From the NCBI GenBank assembly GCA_002375695.1, contig DFMO01000010.1, positions 71,231 through 135,230 on the forward strand: a DNA stretch of 64,000 nucleotides. The letters are read 5' to 3'. This stretch comes from Flavobacteriaceae bacterium UBA3591 (lineage in GTDB: Bacteria; Bacteroidota; Bacteroidia; Flavobacteriales; Flavobacteriaceae). The notes under the pieces are model-generated. The model saw only the letters and a program-made list of their open reading frames with translations. It was not told the origin of the DNA and did not search any database. The position numbers and the translations under genes were made by a program. Every line of letters begins with the position of its first letter. Positions within the stretch are counted from its first letter, which is position 1. Positions 52,539 through 61,315 of the stretch are shown here, in pieces.

Positions 52539-53276
52539 TTATTGCCTTTGCCTAATTACTTCGTATAAAAAGGCGCCGCAAGCAACCGAAACATTAAGTG
52601 AGTTTATTTCGCCAAGGAGTGGTAAAGATGCTTTTTTGTCGACTAGGTTAAGTACCGATTTTGAAATGCCTTTACCTTCAGATCCCATAACAATAGCCAA
52701 GGGTTGTGTAAGTTCTAAAGAATATAAATTGGTATTGGTTTTTTCGGTGGCGGCTATGGTAGTTATACCAGAACCTTGAAGGTAGAAAATGGCGTCTTTA
52801 ATATGGTCTACTTTACAGATAGGAATATTAAAAATAGCACCTGCCGAAGTTTTTACGGTATCGCCCGTAACGGGTGCGCCACCCGATTTTTGAATAATTA
52901 CGGCATCGACTCCTGTACATTCTGCGGTACGTAAAATCGCTCCAAAATTTCGAACATCGGTAATTTGATCTAAAATAAGGAAGAGGGGAGTGCTATCTTT
53001 TTCTAACGTAGTTTCAACTATTGATTCTAAAGAATGAAAAGCCACTGGCGAAGTAAGGGCAACAATGCCTTGATGGTTTCCTTTTGTAAGTCTATTTAGC
53101 TTTTCAACAGGAACAACATTTACGTTTACATTTGCTTTTTCCAGAGCAATTACAAGACTTTCAATTTTATCGTTTTCAATTCCTTTTTGGATAAACACCT
53201 TGTCGAAATTAACGTTTGAAGCTAATGCCTCTTTAACTGGATAGATTCCAAAAATTGTATTGGTTTTGTCTTGCAT
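52539..53276 (-). CDS. rlmB: RlmB-type SpoU rRNA 2'-O-methyltransferase
   Basis: 245 residues. An N-terminal substrate-binding domain (FGIYPVKEALASN) and a SPOUT domain with motif 1 LDQITDVRNFGAILRTAECTG (~103-123), motif 2 LAIVMGSEGKGIS (~197) and motif 3 LPLLGEINSLNVSVACGAFLYE (~219). This set matches RlmB (Gm2251 of 23S rRNA) best; TrmH-like paralogues are a less likely alternative. It has its own promoter. Confidence 0.9.
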   Translation of the reverse strand: MQDKTNTIFGIYPVKEALASNVNFDKVFIQKGIENDKIESLVIALEKANVNVNVVPVEKLNRLTKGNHQGIVALTSPVAFHSLESIVETTLEKDSTPLFLILDQITDVRNFGAILRTAECTGVDAVIIQKSGGAPVTGDTVKTSAGAIFNIPICKVDHIKDAIFYLQGSGITTIAATEKTNTNLYSLELTQPLAIVMGSEGKGISKSVLNLVDKKASLPLLGEINSLNVSVACGAFLYEVIRQRQ

Positions 53277-53301
53277 AATGCTTTTGTTGTTTATTGATTG
53301 G

Positions 53302-53309
53302 CAAAGATA
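53302..53309 (-). promoter_or_regulatory. Promoter -7 element of rlmB
   Basis: TATCTTTG on the minus strand, an exact TAnnTTTG match, 25 bases before the rlmB ATG at 53276. Confidence 0.55.
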
Positions 53310-53350
53310 CTTAGATTATCTTATTAATTATTTTATTCAATTTAAAGAAT

Positions 53351-53384
53351 AAAAAAAAGCACCTCTTAAAAAGAGGTGCTTTAA
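53351..53384 (-). terminator. Terminator of the SusC-SusD operon
   Basis: On the minus strand, AAAGCACCTCTT / AAGAGGTGCTTT with a TTT loop and a following run of T, 20 bases after the stop of the small lipoprotein gene. Confidence 0.92.
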
Positions 53385-53403
53385 AGTTTAAAGAACTAAA
53401 AAA

Positions 53404-53829
53404 TTATTTTTTAAGTCCTATTTGTGATCTACCGCCAGATACTACGTTAGCTTCACCTTCAATAGCAAGCTTAAAGAATCTTCTGGTATCATCAAGAGAA
53501 TTATCTATACCTGTAACACCAAATTTAACTTTACGTGTGTTAGGTGGAAAAGTAACCGTTCCTTCAAAAGAGTAATTTTCTGGATCAACAGGTAAGGTAT
53601 CTACTGGTACCGTAATTACATTAAAAGTTCTTGCTACGTTAGATAGGTCAGAAACAAAAACTTCAACACTATCTGTTTTAGATCCACCATCTGGTACTCT
53701 AATGTTCTTTGTAAGCGTAACAAAACCAACTGTGGTCATACGCTCTGTATCATAATCGTCATACGTTTCGCACGATACTACACCAAGTGCTAGTGCAAAA
53801 ACAACGAGTAATATATTAACTTTTTTCAT
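53404..53829 (-). CDS. Small lipoprotein of the SusCD operon (Calx-beta-like domain)
   Basis: 141 residues. Lipoprotein signal MKKVNILLVVFALALGVVSCET (Cys 20). The mature part has a Calx-beta-like pattern: VPVDTLPVDPENYSFEGTVTFPPNTRKVKFGVTGIDN. It lies 23 bases after susD and is the last gene before the terminator. Such third lipoproteins in Sus operons are usually surface-exposed ligand-binding partners. The ligand is unknown. No enzyme gene accompanies the operon. Confidence 0.75.
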   Translation of the reverse strand: MKKVNILLVVFALALGVVSCETYDDYDTERMTTVGFVTLTKNIRVPDGGSKTDSVEVFVSDLSNVARTFNVITVPVDTLPVDPENYSFEGTVTFPPNTRKVKFGVTGIDNSLDDTRRFFKLAIEGEANVVSGGRSQIGLKK

Positions 53830-53852
53830 TTTTGATAGATTTTTAAAAATTA

Positions 53853-55289
53853 TTAATACCCAGGATTTTGAACAAGATTAGGGTTTACATCTAAAGAGCT
53901 CTGTGCAATTGGCAATTGGAATTTAAAATTGCCAGCAGGTAACGACTGGTTATCTGAAGGTGTACCACTACCATCGGCAAGGTCACCAAATCCTGCACGC
54001 TCTACACCAAGACCCCAACGCTTAAGGTCGAAGAATCTTTGGTATTCGAAAGCGAATTCTAATCTTCTTTCTAATCTAATTGCATCGCGAAGCGCAGTAC
54101 CAGTCTCACCACTTGGAGGAGTCTCGTAACGCTTAGTTCTTACCACGTCTAGTGCATTTCTTGCGTCAACTTCACGACCAAGGTTATACAATGCTTCAGC
54201 TTTGTTTAAGTGAGCTTCTGCAGCACGTAGAATTTTAATATCTACTTGTCCGTTAGTTTGTCCTGTTCTACCAAATAATTTTTTGATTGCGTTAAACTGC
54301 AAGCCATCAGCATTGTTTGCGGCTTGCATTGTATATGCATCTTTACGAATGTCATCTTCTGCAAAAGTTGTGTATAAATCGTAAGATACAACATACTCAG
54401 GAATCAAGTTAGTTAAACCACCTTGGCTCCATACAACCCCTACGCTAATTCCAAAAATTGGAAGTTCGTTAGGAATGTAAAATAATAAACCAGAACGGCT
54501 TGCATCTTCCCAAACGTCAACAACATCTGCACGTGGTGCAACTGGAGTGCTTACGCGGTTAGCAGCATCAATTGCTTTTTGCCACTCACCCATATATAAG
54601 TATACTCTAGATAAAAGTGTGTTAACAGCGTCTTTGTTTAAACGACCAACATCATTGGTTTCGTTAATTCCTGCTGCAGCATCGGTAAGGTCTGCAACTA
54701 TTTGGCTGTAAACAGCGCCAACAGTTTCTCTTGCAGGCTCAATATTTGCATCTGCTTCAGTAACGTAAGCAATTCCTAAACTACCATTTGCATCACCAGA
54801 TTGGGTTGGTATTTTTCCGTAGAAACTTACCATATTAAAATGTGCAAGGGCTCTTAACGCTTTTGCTTCAGCAACAACGTTTTCTTTATTATCACCTTCA
54901 AAACCTTCGCTGTTTGCTAATAAAAGGTTAGCTCTATAAATTAATTCGTAAGCTCCTCTATATAGGCCGTACATAGGTCCATCTGCAGGACCGTATTGCC
55001 AGTTGTGAAGGTTTCTTCTAGAACCACGTCCTTTTTGTGCAAAAGTAACGTTGTCTGATAATACATCTGGTGCGTCTAACATACCGCCAGTATCGCTACC
55101 ACCATAGAAACCACCGTTAGTTAAGCTCTCGTAAACACCACGAATAGCGTTTTCAAAATCTGCAGCGGTAACATATGCGTTCTCATTACCAAATGAGTCA
55201 AATGGTATTTGGTCCAATTCTTTCTCGCAGGAAGTAAAAGCTCCAACGATCAAGGCCAAAATTGTTATTTTATAAATTATTTTTTTCAT
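53853..55289 (-). CDS. SusD/RagB family outer-membrane lipoprotein
   Basis: 478 residues from ATG 55289 (MKKIIYKITILALIVGAFTSCEKE, lipidated Cys ~21). The frame extends to 55325 but would then overlap susC. SusD features: DQIPFDSFGNENAYVTAADFENAIRGVYESL, WQYGPADGPMYGLYRGAYELIYRAN, tetratricopeptide-like helices (VVAEAKALRALAHFNMV, RVYLYMGEWQKAID), and the C-terminal ALRDAIRLERRLEFAFEYQRFFDLKRWG. It captures the nutrient and forms the lid of the SusC pore. The substrate is not predictable. Confidence 0.93.
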   Translation of the reverse strand: MKKIIYKITILALIVGAFTSCEKELDQIPFDSFGNENAYVTAADFENAIRGVYESLTNGGFYGGSDTGGMLDAPDVLSDNVTFAQKGRGSRRNLHNWQYGPADGPMYGLYRGAYELIYRANLLLANSEGFEGDNKENVVAEAKALRALAHFNMVSFYGKIPTQSGDANGSLGIAYVTEADANIEPARETVGAVYSQIVADLTDAAAGINETNDVGRLNKDAVNTLLSRVYLYMGEWQKAIDAANRVSTPVAPRADVVDVWEDASRSGLLFYIPNELPIFGISVGVVWSQGGLTNLIPEYVVSYDLYTTFAEDDIRKDAYTMQAANNADGLQFNAIKKLFGRTGQTNGQVDIKILRAAEAHLNKAEALYNLGREVDARNALDVVRTKRYETPPSGETGTALRDAIRLERRLEFAFEYQRFFDLKRWGLGVERAGFGDLADGSGTPSDNQSLPAGNFKFQLPIAQSSLDVNPNLVQNPGY

Positions 55290-55311
55290 TTTATCAACTT
55301 GTTTTTTAAAA

Positions 55312-58300
55312 TTAGAAACTAACATCCAGACCTAATTGGAATGATTTGGTATTTGGATAGCTATATAAAGTTGCTTCACCTGGTGCAACTGCATCTCCAT
55401 AAGATATAGTCTCACCAGAAGAAATACCTACTTCAGGATCACCCCAGAACTTAGAGAAGGTCAATAGGTTTTGCCCTTGTACATAAAGTCTTAATGAGTT
55501 AATAGGAGTTTTGTCCAAGTATTTGCTTGGGAAAGAATACGACAGCGTAATGTTGCGCATACGAATATAATCTCCTTTTTCTAACCATCTGTCTGATTCT
55601 CCCATAACTGATGAATCTTCATTAGTATAAATTGGGCTAGGAAGCACTCCTGTGTCTCCTGGTTGTTGCCAGTAGTTAAATGCACTTGTTGCGTGGTTAT
55701 CTGCAATCGCTAAACCATCAGACTCACGATCTGAACGTACATAGTTGTTTATCCAGTTTCCGTACTTGAATACGAAATCTGTACGCAATCCAAATCCTTT
55801 GTAAGTAATGTTAGAGAAGAATCCACCTTCTTTATCAGCAATAGTTGATTTACCTTGGAATACACGGTTTTCACCTTCAGGCATTTCATTTGCAAAGTAA
55901 ATGTTACCATCACCACCGTAGAACTGTGCTCTACCTGTTGCTGGATCTACACCTGCATAACGAATTAAGTAGTGCTCATTAATTTTACGTCCTTCACTCC
56001 AACGAATGTTGAAAGTATTTGTAGCGTCAATGTCTTCACCTTCTGGAAGCTTCACAATTTCGTGGTCTAAGAAAATAATGTTTCCACCTAAAGTCCATTT
56101 GAAATCTGGAGAACGGAAAACATCTGCTTGTAAAGAGAATTCTAAACCTTTGTTGCGAATATCACCAACGTTACCTGCAATAGTACCTACACCAGATTCG
56201 TCTGCTTTAGGAATGTTGAAAAGTAAGTCTGTTGTATTTCTAATAAAGTAATCTGCAACGGTACGAACTCTGTTGTTAAACATGTTTAACTCAAGACCTA
56301 CGTTAGTTGTAGTAGTTGTTTCCCAGCTTAGGTCGCGGTTTTCAACATTATCTGGTTCTGTACTTGACCCACCTGGGTAAGATCCAAAACCTACAGTTCC
56401 TTGCCAAGCGTAGTTAGAAAGACCAAGTCTGTTACCTACAGATCCGTAAGAAGCTCTAAGATTTAAATCATCGATAAAGCTTACGTCAAAGAAGTTTTCT
56501 TTAGCAACATTCCATCCAATACTACCACTATAGAAAGTACCAAATTTTACGTCTTCACCAAAGTTTGAAGATCCATCACGACGCACAGAACCTTGAATAG
56601 AGTAGCGCTCTTTAAAGCTGTAGTCTGCGAATGCACCATAAGATAATAATGTTAATCTACTTCTGTTTGTGATACCCACTGTAACTTCGGCAGCGTTAGA
56701 TTGTGTAGTTAATAAAGCAGATGGGAAACCAATACTTCTTACAAACTGTCTGTTGAATTCGTTCATGTTGAATTCATATAAACCAAGAACGTTTAAGTTA
56801 TGGTCGTCTGTAGATAGGTTATAGTTAACACGGTTACTAACTGTAAAGTCAACTCTGTGTTGTTGGTCATCAAATTTATTACCTGGCTTCGTTGGGTCAC
56901 CAATAAGGGCATCCAAAATACCACCTGGCTTAGAATAACTTTCTCTTCTACGAGCTAACCAGTTTACTGCAACGTTAAGATTGTAGCTCCAGTGCTCGTT
57001 AAAAGTAACAACAGCATCTACACTACCAAGAGTTGTATTGTCCATATCTTCGCTTGGCTCAGATAATAATGCGCCTCTAATTGGAAAGGTAGTATGTGTT
57101 GGGTTATAGATTGGGTTCCCGTTTTCGTCAAGAACTAAATCACCATTGTCATCAATAACAAATTCTGTCTCATAACCATTATAATCAAGCATTGCTCTAA
57201 ATGGGTTTTGAGTGTTGTTTCTATCTCTTGGCTCATCACTAATAGCTCTCGAGTATCCTACGTTTACACCAAGTGATAACCATTCTTTAGCATCAAAATT
57301 TACATTTAAACGAGCACCAGTTCTTTCAAAACCGTCAATATGGTCGATAATACCAGTATTTCTGTCATTTGTTACAGAAAAGTAGTAGTCCATTTTTTCA
57401 GCACCGCCAGAAATAGAAACACTGTTGTTTTGAACAATACCGTCTTTTAAGATTAAATCTTGCCAGTCTACTTCGTTATCTAATAAAAATTGACGCTCTG
57501 GCGAACCTGGAGCTGTTGTTACACCTGGAAGTGAAGCAGCACCAGTAATACCTAATGCATACATTTCGGCCTCATACTGCATTTTTTCAGCAGCAGACAT
57601 CATTGTGTAGTTAGGTTCGATTCTAGAACTTACACCATAACGTGAGCTAAAACGAACAACCGCATCTTTATTACGGTTACCGCTTTTAGTTGTAATAATT
57701 ACAACCCCGTTAGATCCTCTAGAACCGTATCTTGCGGTCATAGCAGCATCTTTTAAGATGGTAATGTTTTCAATATCCTCATTTGGGATATTTGCAAGAT
57801 CTTGCTCTCTAATAGGAGCATTGTCTACAATGTACAACGGAGATGATGCACCTGCAACAAGAGATCCTGTACCACGAATACGAACGAAAGCTCCTTGTCC
57901 TGGCTTACCGTTGGCAGCAGTTACCTGTACCCCGGCTGCCTTACCTTGCAGCATATTGTCAATACTGGTAGTAGGCGCCATTTGTGAAAGTTCCGTTGCA
58001 GAAATAGACACTACTGCCGAGTTCTGAACTGTTTGATTCTTTGTAGAGTACCCAGTAACTACAACCTCGCTCAAGCTCTCACCTGGCTGTAAGGTTACGT
58101 CAATTTTGTTTTGAGCACCTACCTTTATTTCCTGAGTGTCAAAACCTACATAACTAAAAGTTAAAGTCTGTCCCACTTCAGCAGCGATGGTGTAATTACC
58201 ATCAAAGTCTGACTGTGTTCCAGAGTTTGTTCCTTTAATTATAACGTTTGCACCAGGCAATGGCAGACCTGTGTCGTCCGTCACCGTACCTGTAATAGTT

Positions 58301-58374
58301 TTTTGCTGTGCGAAGGTAAGCTGCACAACTAACGCTAACAATAGCGTTAAAATTCCACTAAACTTTGTTCTCAT
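55312..58374 (-). CDS. SusC/RagA family TonB-dependent outer-membrane transporter
   Basis: 1020 residues. Signal peptide to about residue 22 (FAQ), a carboxypeptidase-D regulatory-like domain (ITGTVTDDTGLPLPGANVIIKGTNSGTQSDFDGNYTI, ~29-100), the SusC plug motif near ITILKDAAMTARYGSRGSNGVVIITTK (~205-230), and a ~750-residue barrel ending YSYPNTKSFQLGLDVSF. No N-terminal STN domain is present, so it is not an obvious sigma/anti-sigma signal transducer. It forms the import pore for the SusD partner encoded 22 bases downstream. Without polysaccharide-degrading enzymes nearby the substrate is open; peptides or oligosaccharides are both possible. Confidence 0.95.
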   Translation of the reverse strand: MRTKFSGILTLLLALVVQLTFAQQKTITGTVTDDTGLPLPGANVIIKGTNSGTQSDFDGNYTIAAEVGQTLTFSYVGFDTQEIKVGAQNKIDVTLQPGESLSEVVVTGYSTKNQTVQNSAVVSISATELSQMAPTTSIDNMLQGKAAGVQVTAANGKPGQGAFVRIRGTGSLVAGASSPLYIVDNAPIREQDLANIPNEDIENITILKDAAMTARYGSRGSNGVVIITTKSGNRNKDAVVRFSSRYGVSSRIEPNYTMMSAAEKMQYEAEMYALGITGAASLPGVTTAPGSPERQFLLDNEVDWQDLILKDGIVQNNSVSISGGAEKMDYYFSVTNDRNTGIIDHIDGFERTGARLNVNFDAKEWLSLGVNVGYSRAISDEPRDRNNTQNPFRAMLDYNGYETEFVIDDNGDLVLDENGNPIYNPTHTTFPIRGALLSEPSEDMDNTTLGSVDAVVTFNEHWSYNLNVAVNWLARRRESYSKPGGILDALIGDPTKPGNKFDDQQHRVDFTVSNRVNYNLSTDDHNLNVLGLYEFNMNEFNRQFVRSIGFPSALLTTQSNAAEVTVGITNRSRLTLLSYGAFADYSFKERYSIQGSVRRDGSSNFGEDVKFGTFYSGSIGWNVAKENFFDVSFIDDLNLRASYGSVGNRLGLSNYAWQGTVGFGSYPGGSSTEPDNVENRDLSWETTTTTNVGLELNMFNNRVRTVADYFIRNTTDLLFNIPKADESGVGTIAGNVGDIRNKGLEFSLQADVFRSPDFKWTLGGNIIFLDHEIVKLPEGEDIDATNTFNIRWSEGRKINEHYLIRYAGVDPATGRAQFYGGDGNIYFANEMPEGENRVFQGKSTIADKEGGFFSNITYKGFGLRTDFVFKYGNWINNYVRSDRESDGLAIADNHATSAFNYWQQPGDTGVLPSPIYTNEDSSVMGESDRWLEKGDYIRMRNITLSYSFPSKYLDKTPINSLRLYVQGQNLLTFSKFWGDPEVGISSGETISYGDAVAPGEATLYSYPNTKSFQLGLDVSF

Positions 58375-58493
58375 TTTTATAAATTATTTGAATTAGCCAA
58401 CGGCAAAAATCACAATAAAAAGTTAATTACACAAGTATTTACTCCCAATTTTTGACTTTATTTCAAGGGTATAGCGCTTTTTAAAGCGGTCTT

Positions 58494-60191
58494 TTAAAAT
58501 TTTGATGAAATACTGATGTGTACTTTCGTTTTCGAAAATTTGAAACTACTACCTTCTGTGTTTCCGTTTGCCATGTTAAAACGCAGTAGCCCCGTTTTAG
58601 TGTTTAGTCCAAGACCAATACCAAAACTATATAGACGCTCTTTTAAACTAAGTGTTTGATTTTCAAAATAACCCACGTCCATAATGGAGTGGATGTATGC
58701 ATTGTTGGTGAGTTGATATCTATACTCTGTATTGATAGTTGAATAGAGAGATGCTTCCAAACTATTCTCATTAAATCCGCGAATACTGTTTATTCCACCA
58801 AAACGAAAAAGTTCGTTTTCTAAATAAGATTCGCTAATTAAAGCACTCGTATTATTTTGAATATATATTGAGTTTTTTGCATTTAAATTAAAAATATTAG
58901 CAATTATTGATGAAAATGTTACTTGGTTTTCTGCTATATTTTTAGCGTCGCGGGAACCAATTCCGGTAGTTAGGCTAATCATAGTCTTTTCCCGAAAAAG
59001 TTTATTGGACTGCAATTTAGTGTAGCTGCCGCCAGCAATTAAAAACTTTGATGTGAAATCTTCAATTGCGTCTCCCGCAATTATTTCGTCTAATAAATTG
59101 TTAGATTCGTTTCCTCTGTACCCAATGTAAGCCTTCGATTCTGGGTTTAATTGATAGTCAATTTGTATTTCTTGTTCTGTGGTTATGTAGGTGCTATCTT
59201 TTTTAAAGATTTTTAACGCGCCACTTAGGCCAAATGGTGTTTTAAAAAGATAGGGAAGGGCGAGTTTGGTTTTAAAACTTATTTGCTCTTCGCCATCTGC
59301 TTTGTATTCAATTAGCAGTTGTTCGCCGTAATTTAAATTATTATTTAGTTGTAAGTTTAAGTAACCATTTAATTTTAGCTTTTGTGTTTCTTCATTGGTT
59401 GAAAATCCTAAAACCCCGTCAAAAAGATTGTTGTTTTCTTTATTTAGGTAGAAATAAACGCTGGTTTTATTTTTTCTGAATAACACTTCGGGCGATTTGG
59501 TTGTGGTTACAAAACCAAGACTGTTTAAATTTTCGCTTTGGGTTATAAGTTTTTTTTGGTCAAAGGTTTTTCCTTTTTTAATTCCGGCGTAATGCCGAAG
59601 AAAGGCTTTTGGGAATTTTTCGTATCCTTTTATAACAATCGAGTCGATGTAGCGCTTTTCATTATTTAACAATTTAAGCGTAGCAGATAGATTTCCCGAG
59701 GCGTCCTTTTCAAAATTAACGAGTTTTAGTTTTGCAAAAGCTTGGCCCTTTCGGTTTTTTGTAGTTGTTAGTTTTAGTAAAACCTGTGTTACACTTTCTA
59801 TGGGGATGATGAAGTGTTGATTCTTGGGTGCAATCTTAGCTTGTTGTAATTCTTTTTTTGTAAAAAATCTTTCGTCAAAATAAATTTTAATGCTTTCGTA
59901 TTTTTTTCCGAGGGCAAAACGAGCTGTAAAAACACTATCGTTGTATTTTTGAATTTTAATTAACTGGCTTTCTATATATCCAAGTTTTTGTAAGTTTAAT
60001 TGTAGCGAGTCAGTTTGTGGGTTTAATTGAGATAGATCCTTAAAGGTACGCATTAGTTGTAAGGTGTCTAAACTGGAATGTTGCTGTGGGTTTTCGGCTT
60101 TTATTTTTAGTGTGTATTCTTGCGCTTGCGCCGCAACGAAAAAGCACGTATATATATTAAGGTATAAAAGTAAGGTGAAAAATTTTTTCAA
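58494..60191 (-). CDS. Omp85/BamA-like outer-membrane protein with POTRA-like region
   Basis: 565 residues from a TTG start (MKKFFTLLLYLNIYTCFFVAAQAQ signal peptide). An N-terminal periplasmic region of about 230 residues has POTRA-like parts (SLQLNLQKLGYIESQLIKIQ and RYIDSIVIKGYEKFPKAFLRHYAGIKKGKTFDQKKL). A beta barrel follows with the Omp85 lid-lock motif in FRFGGINSIRGFNENSLEASLY (~465-485), ending in Phe as outer-membrane proteins do. It is shorter than BamA and closer to TamA-like or lipoprotein-export relatives. The partner is unknown. It is probably monocistronic. Confidence 0.8.
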   Translation of the reverse strand: MKKFFTLLLYLNIYTCFFVAAQAQEYTLKIKAENPQQHSSLDTLQLMRTFKDLSQLNPQTDSLQLNLQKLGYIESQLIKIQKYNDSVFTARFALGKKYESIKIYFDERFFTKKELQQAKIAPKNQHFIIPIESVTQVLLKLTTTKNRKGQAFAKLKLVNFEKDASGNLSATLKLLNNEKRYIDSIVIKGYEKFPKAFLRHYAGIKKGKTFDQKKLITQSENLNSLGFVTTTKSPEVLFRKNKTSVYFYLNKENNNLFDGVLGFSTNEETQKLKLNGYLNLQLNNNLNYGEQLLIEYKADGEEQISFKTKLALPYLFKTPFGLSGALKIFKKDSTYITTEQEIQIDYQLNPESKAYIGYRGNESNNLLDEIIAGDAIEDFTSKFLIAGGSYTKLQSNKLFREKTMISLTTGIGSRDAKNIAENQVTFSSIIANIFNLNAKNSIYIQNNTSALISESYLENELFRFGGINSIRGFNENSLEASLYSTINTEYRYQLTNNAYIHSIMDVGYFENQTLSLKERLYSFGIGLGLNTKTGLLRFNMANGNTEGSSFKFSKTKVHISISSKF

Positions 60192-60294
60192 AAAGTTGTA
60201 GTGTTTAATTTGTAAAACTAACGTTTCAACTTGCTATTTCATATTTAAACTAAAAAAAATATTGAAAGAGTGCTGAAAATTAATTCAGTATGGT

Positions 60295-60324
60295 TTGATT
60301 AGTAAAAAAATTATTCTACATTTG
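60295..60324 (+). promoter_or_regulatory. Promoter of the str operon
   Basis: TTG (60295-60297), exactly 19 bases, then TACATTTG (60317-60324). Both boxes and the spacing match the Bacteroidota consensus. It is among the best promoters in the window, as expected for ribosomal protein genes. Confidence 0.88.
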
Positions 60325-60327
60325 CAT

Positions 60328-60343
60328 CCCCTAAAAATAGGGG
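60328..60343 (+). promoter_or_regulatory. Hairpin at the 5' end of the str mRNA
   Basis: CCCCTA / TAGGGG with loop AAAA. It begins about where transcription from the promoter should start and is followed by TGTTTTATTTTT. It could protect the mRNA 5' end, or act as an early attenuator. The rpsL ATG is 35 bases further on. Confidence 0.6.
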
Positions 60344-60377
60344 TGTTTTATTTTTAAACAGTAATAATATAATTTAT

Positions 60378-60752
60378 ATGCCAACAATTTCACAATTAGT
60401 ACGTAAAGGAAGGACCAAAATAACCAAGAAGAGTAAATCGGTTGCTTTGGATTCGTGCCCACAACGTCGTGGTGTTTGTACGCGTGTATATACTACTACG
60501 CCTAAAAAACCTAACTCTGCTATGCGTAAAGTAGCAAGGGTAAGGCTTACAAATGGTAAAGAGGTAAACGCATACATCCCAGGCGAGGGTCACAATCTCC
60601 AAGAGCACTCGATAGTATTGGTTAGAGGTGGAAGGGTAAAAGATTTGCCAGGAGTTAGGTATCACATTGTGCGTGGAGCGCTAGACACTGCTGGTGTTGC
60701 AGACCGCACGCAACGTAGATCTAAGTACGGAGCAAAACGCCCTAAAAAGTAA
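60378..60752 (+). CDS. rpsL: Ribosomal protein S12
   Basis: 124 residues, full length. MPTISQLVRKGRTKITKKSKSVAL, the decoding-site segment TTPKKPNSAMRKVARVRLTNGKEV, and GRVKDLPGVRYHIVRGALD. The lysines equivalent to E. coli K43 and K88, where streptomycin-resistance changes arise, are the wild-type residues. It is first in the str operon, and an 83-base spacer separates it from rpsG. Confidence 0.98.
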   Translation: MPTISQLVRKGRTKITKKSKSVALDSCPQRRGVCTRVYTTTPKKPNSAMRKVARVRLTNGKEVNAYIPGEGHNLQEHSIVLVRGGRVKDLPGVRYHIVRGALDTAGVADRTQRRSKYGAKRPKK

Positions 60753-60835
60753 GAGTGCGTTTTAAAGCATTCAGTAAAAATGAAAACGGGTTAAGCGTTA
60801 CTTAAAACTAGCGTTTAGCGAAAACAAAACAACAA

Positions 60836-61312
60836 ATGAGAAAAAGACAGGCCAAAAAAAGACCACTTTTACCAGATCCAAGGTTTAATGACCAGTTGGT
60901 TACGCGTTTCGTAAACAATATGATGTGGGATGGTAAAAAGAGTGTGGCTTTCAAAGTTTTCTATGATGCGATTGACATTGTAGAGGAGAAAAAACAAGAC
61001 GATGAAAAGACTGCCTTAGAGCTTTGGAAAGATGCTCTTTCTAATGTTATGCCTCACGTAGAGGTGCGCAGTCGTAGAGTTGGTGGGGCAACCTTTCAAA
61101 TTCCTATGCAAATTCGTCCAGACCGTAAAATTGCAACTGCAATGAAGTGGTTAATAACATATTCAAGAAAAAGAAACGAGAAATCCATGGCTGCAAAATT
61201 AGCTGCTGAGATTCTTGCTGCTGCAAAGGAGGAAGGTGCTGCTGTTAAAAAGCGTATGGATACTCATAAAATGGCAGAAGCTAATAAAGCATTCTCACAT
61301 TTCAGATTCTAA
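60836..61312 (+). CDS. rpsG: Ribosomal protein S7
   Basis: 158 residues. MRKRQAKKRPLLPDPRFNDQLVTRFVNNMMWDGKKSVAFKVFYDAI, then MPHVEVRSRRVGGATFQIPMQIR and KRMDTHKMAEANKAFSHFRF. It is a primary assembly protein of the 30S head. In E. coli S7 represses translation from the rpsL-rpsG spacer. Here that spacer has only a weak TAAGCG / CGTTTA pairing, so I do not claim the same control. fusA starts 3 bases after the stop. Confidence 0.98.
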   Translation: MRKRQAKKRPLLPDPRFNDQLVTRFVNNMMWDGKKSVAFKVFYDAIDIVEEKKQDDEKTALELWKDALSNVMPHVEVRSRRVGGATFQIPMQIRPDRKIATAMKWLITYSRKRNEKSMAAKLAAEILAAAKEEGAAVKKRMDTHKMAEANKAFSHFRF

Positions 61313-61315
61313 ACA

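Noticed and set aside
58471..58497. Palindrome GCGCTTT / AAAGCGG near the end of the Omp85-like gene as a terminator
   Set aside because: On the strand of that gene no T run follows the stem. On the other strand there is no gene to terminate.
60753..60835. S7-binding autoregulatory structure in the rpsL-rpsG spacer
   Set aside because: Only one weak 6-bp stem with a wobble is visible, which is not enough to claim the E. coli-type element.
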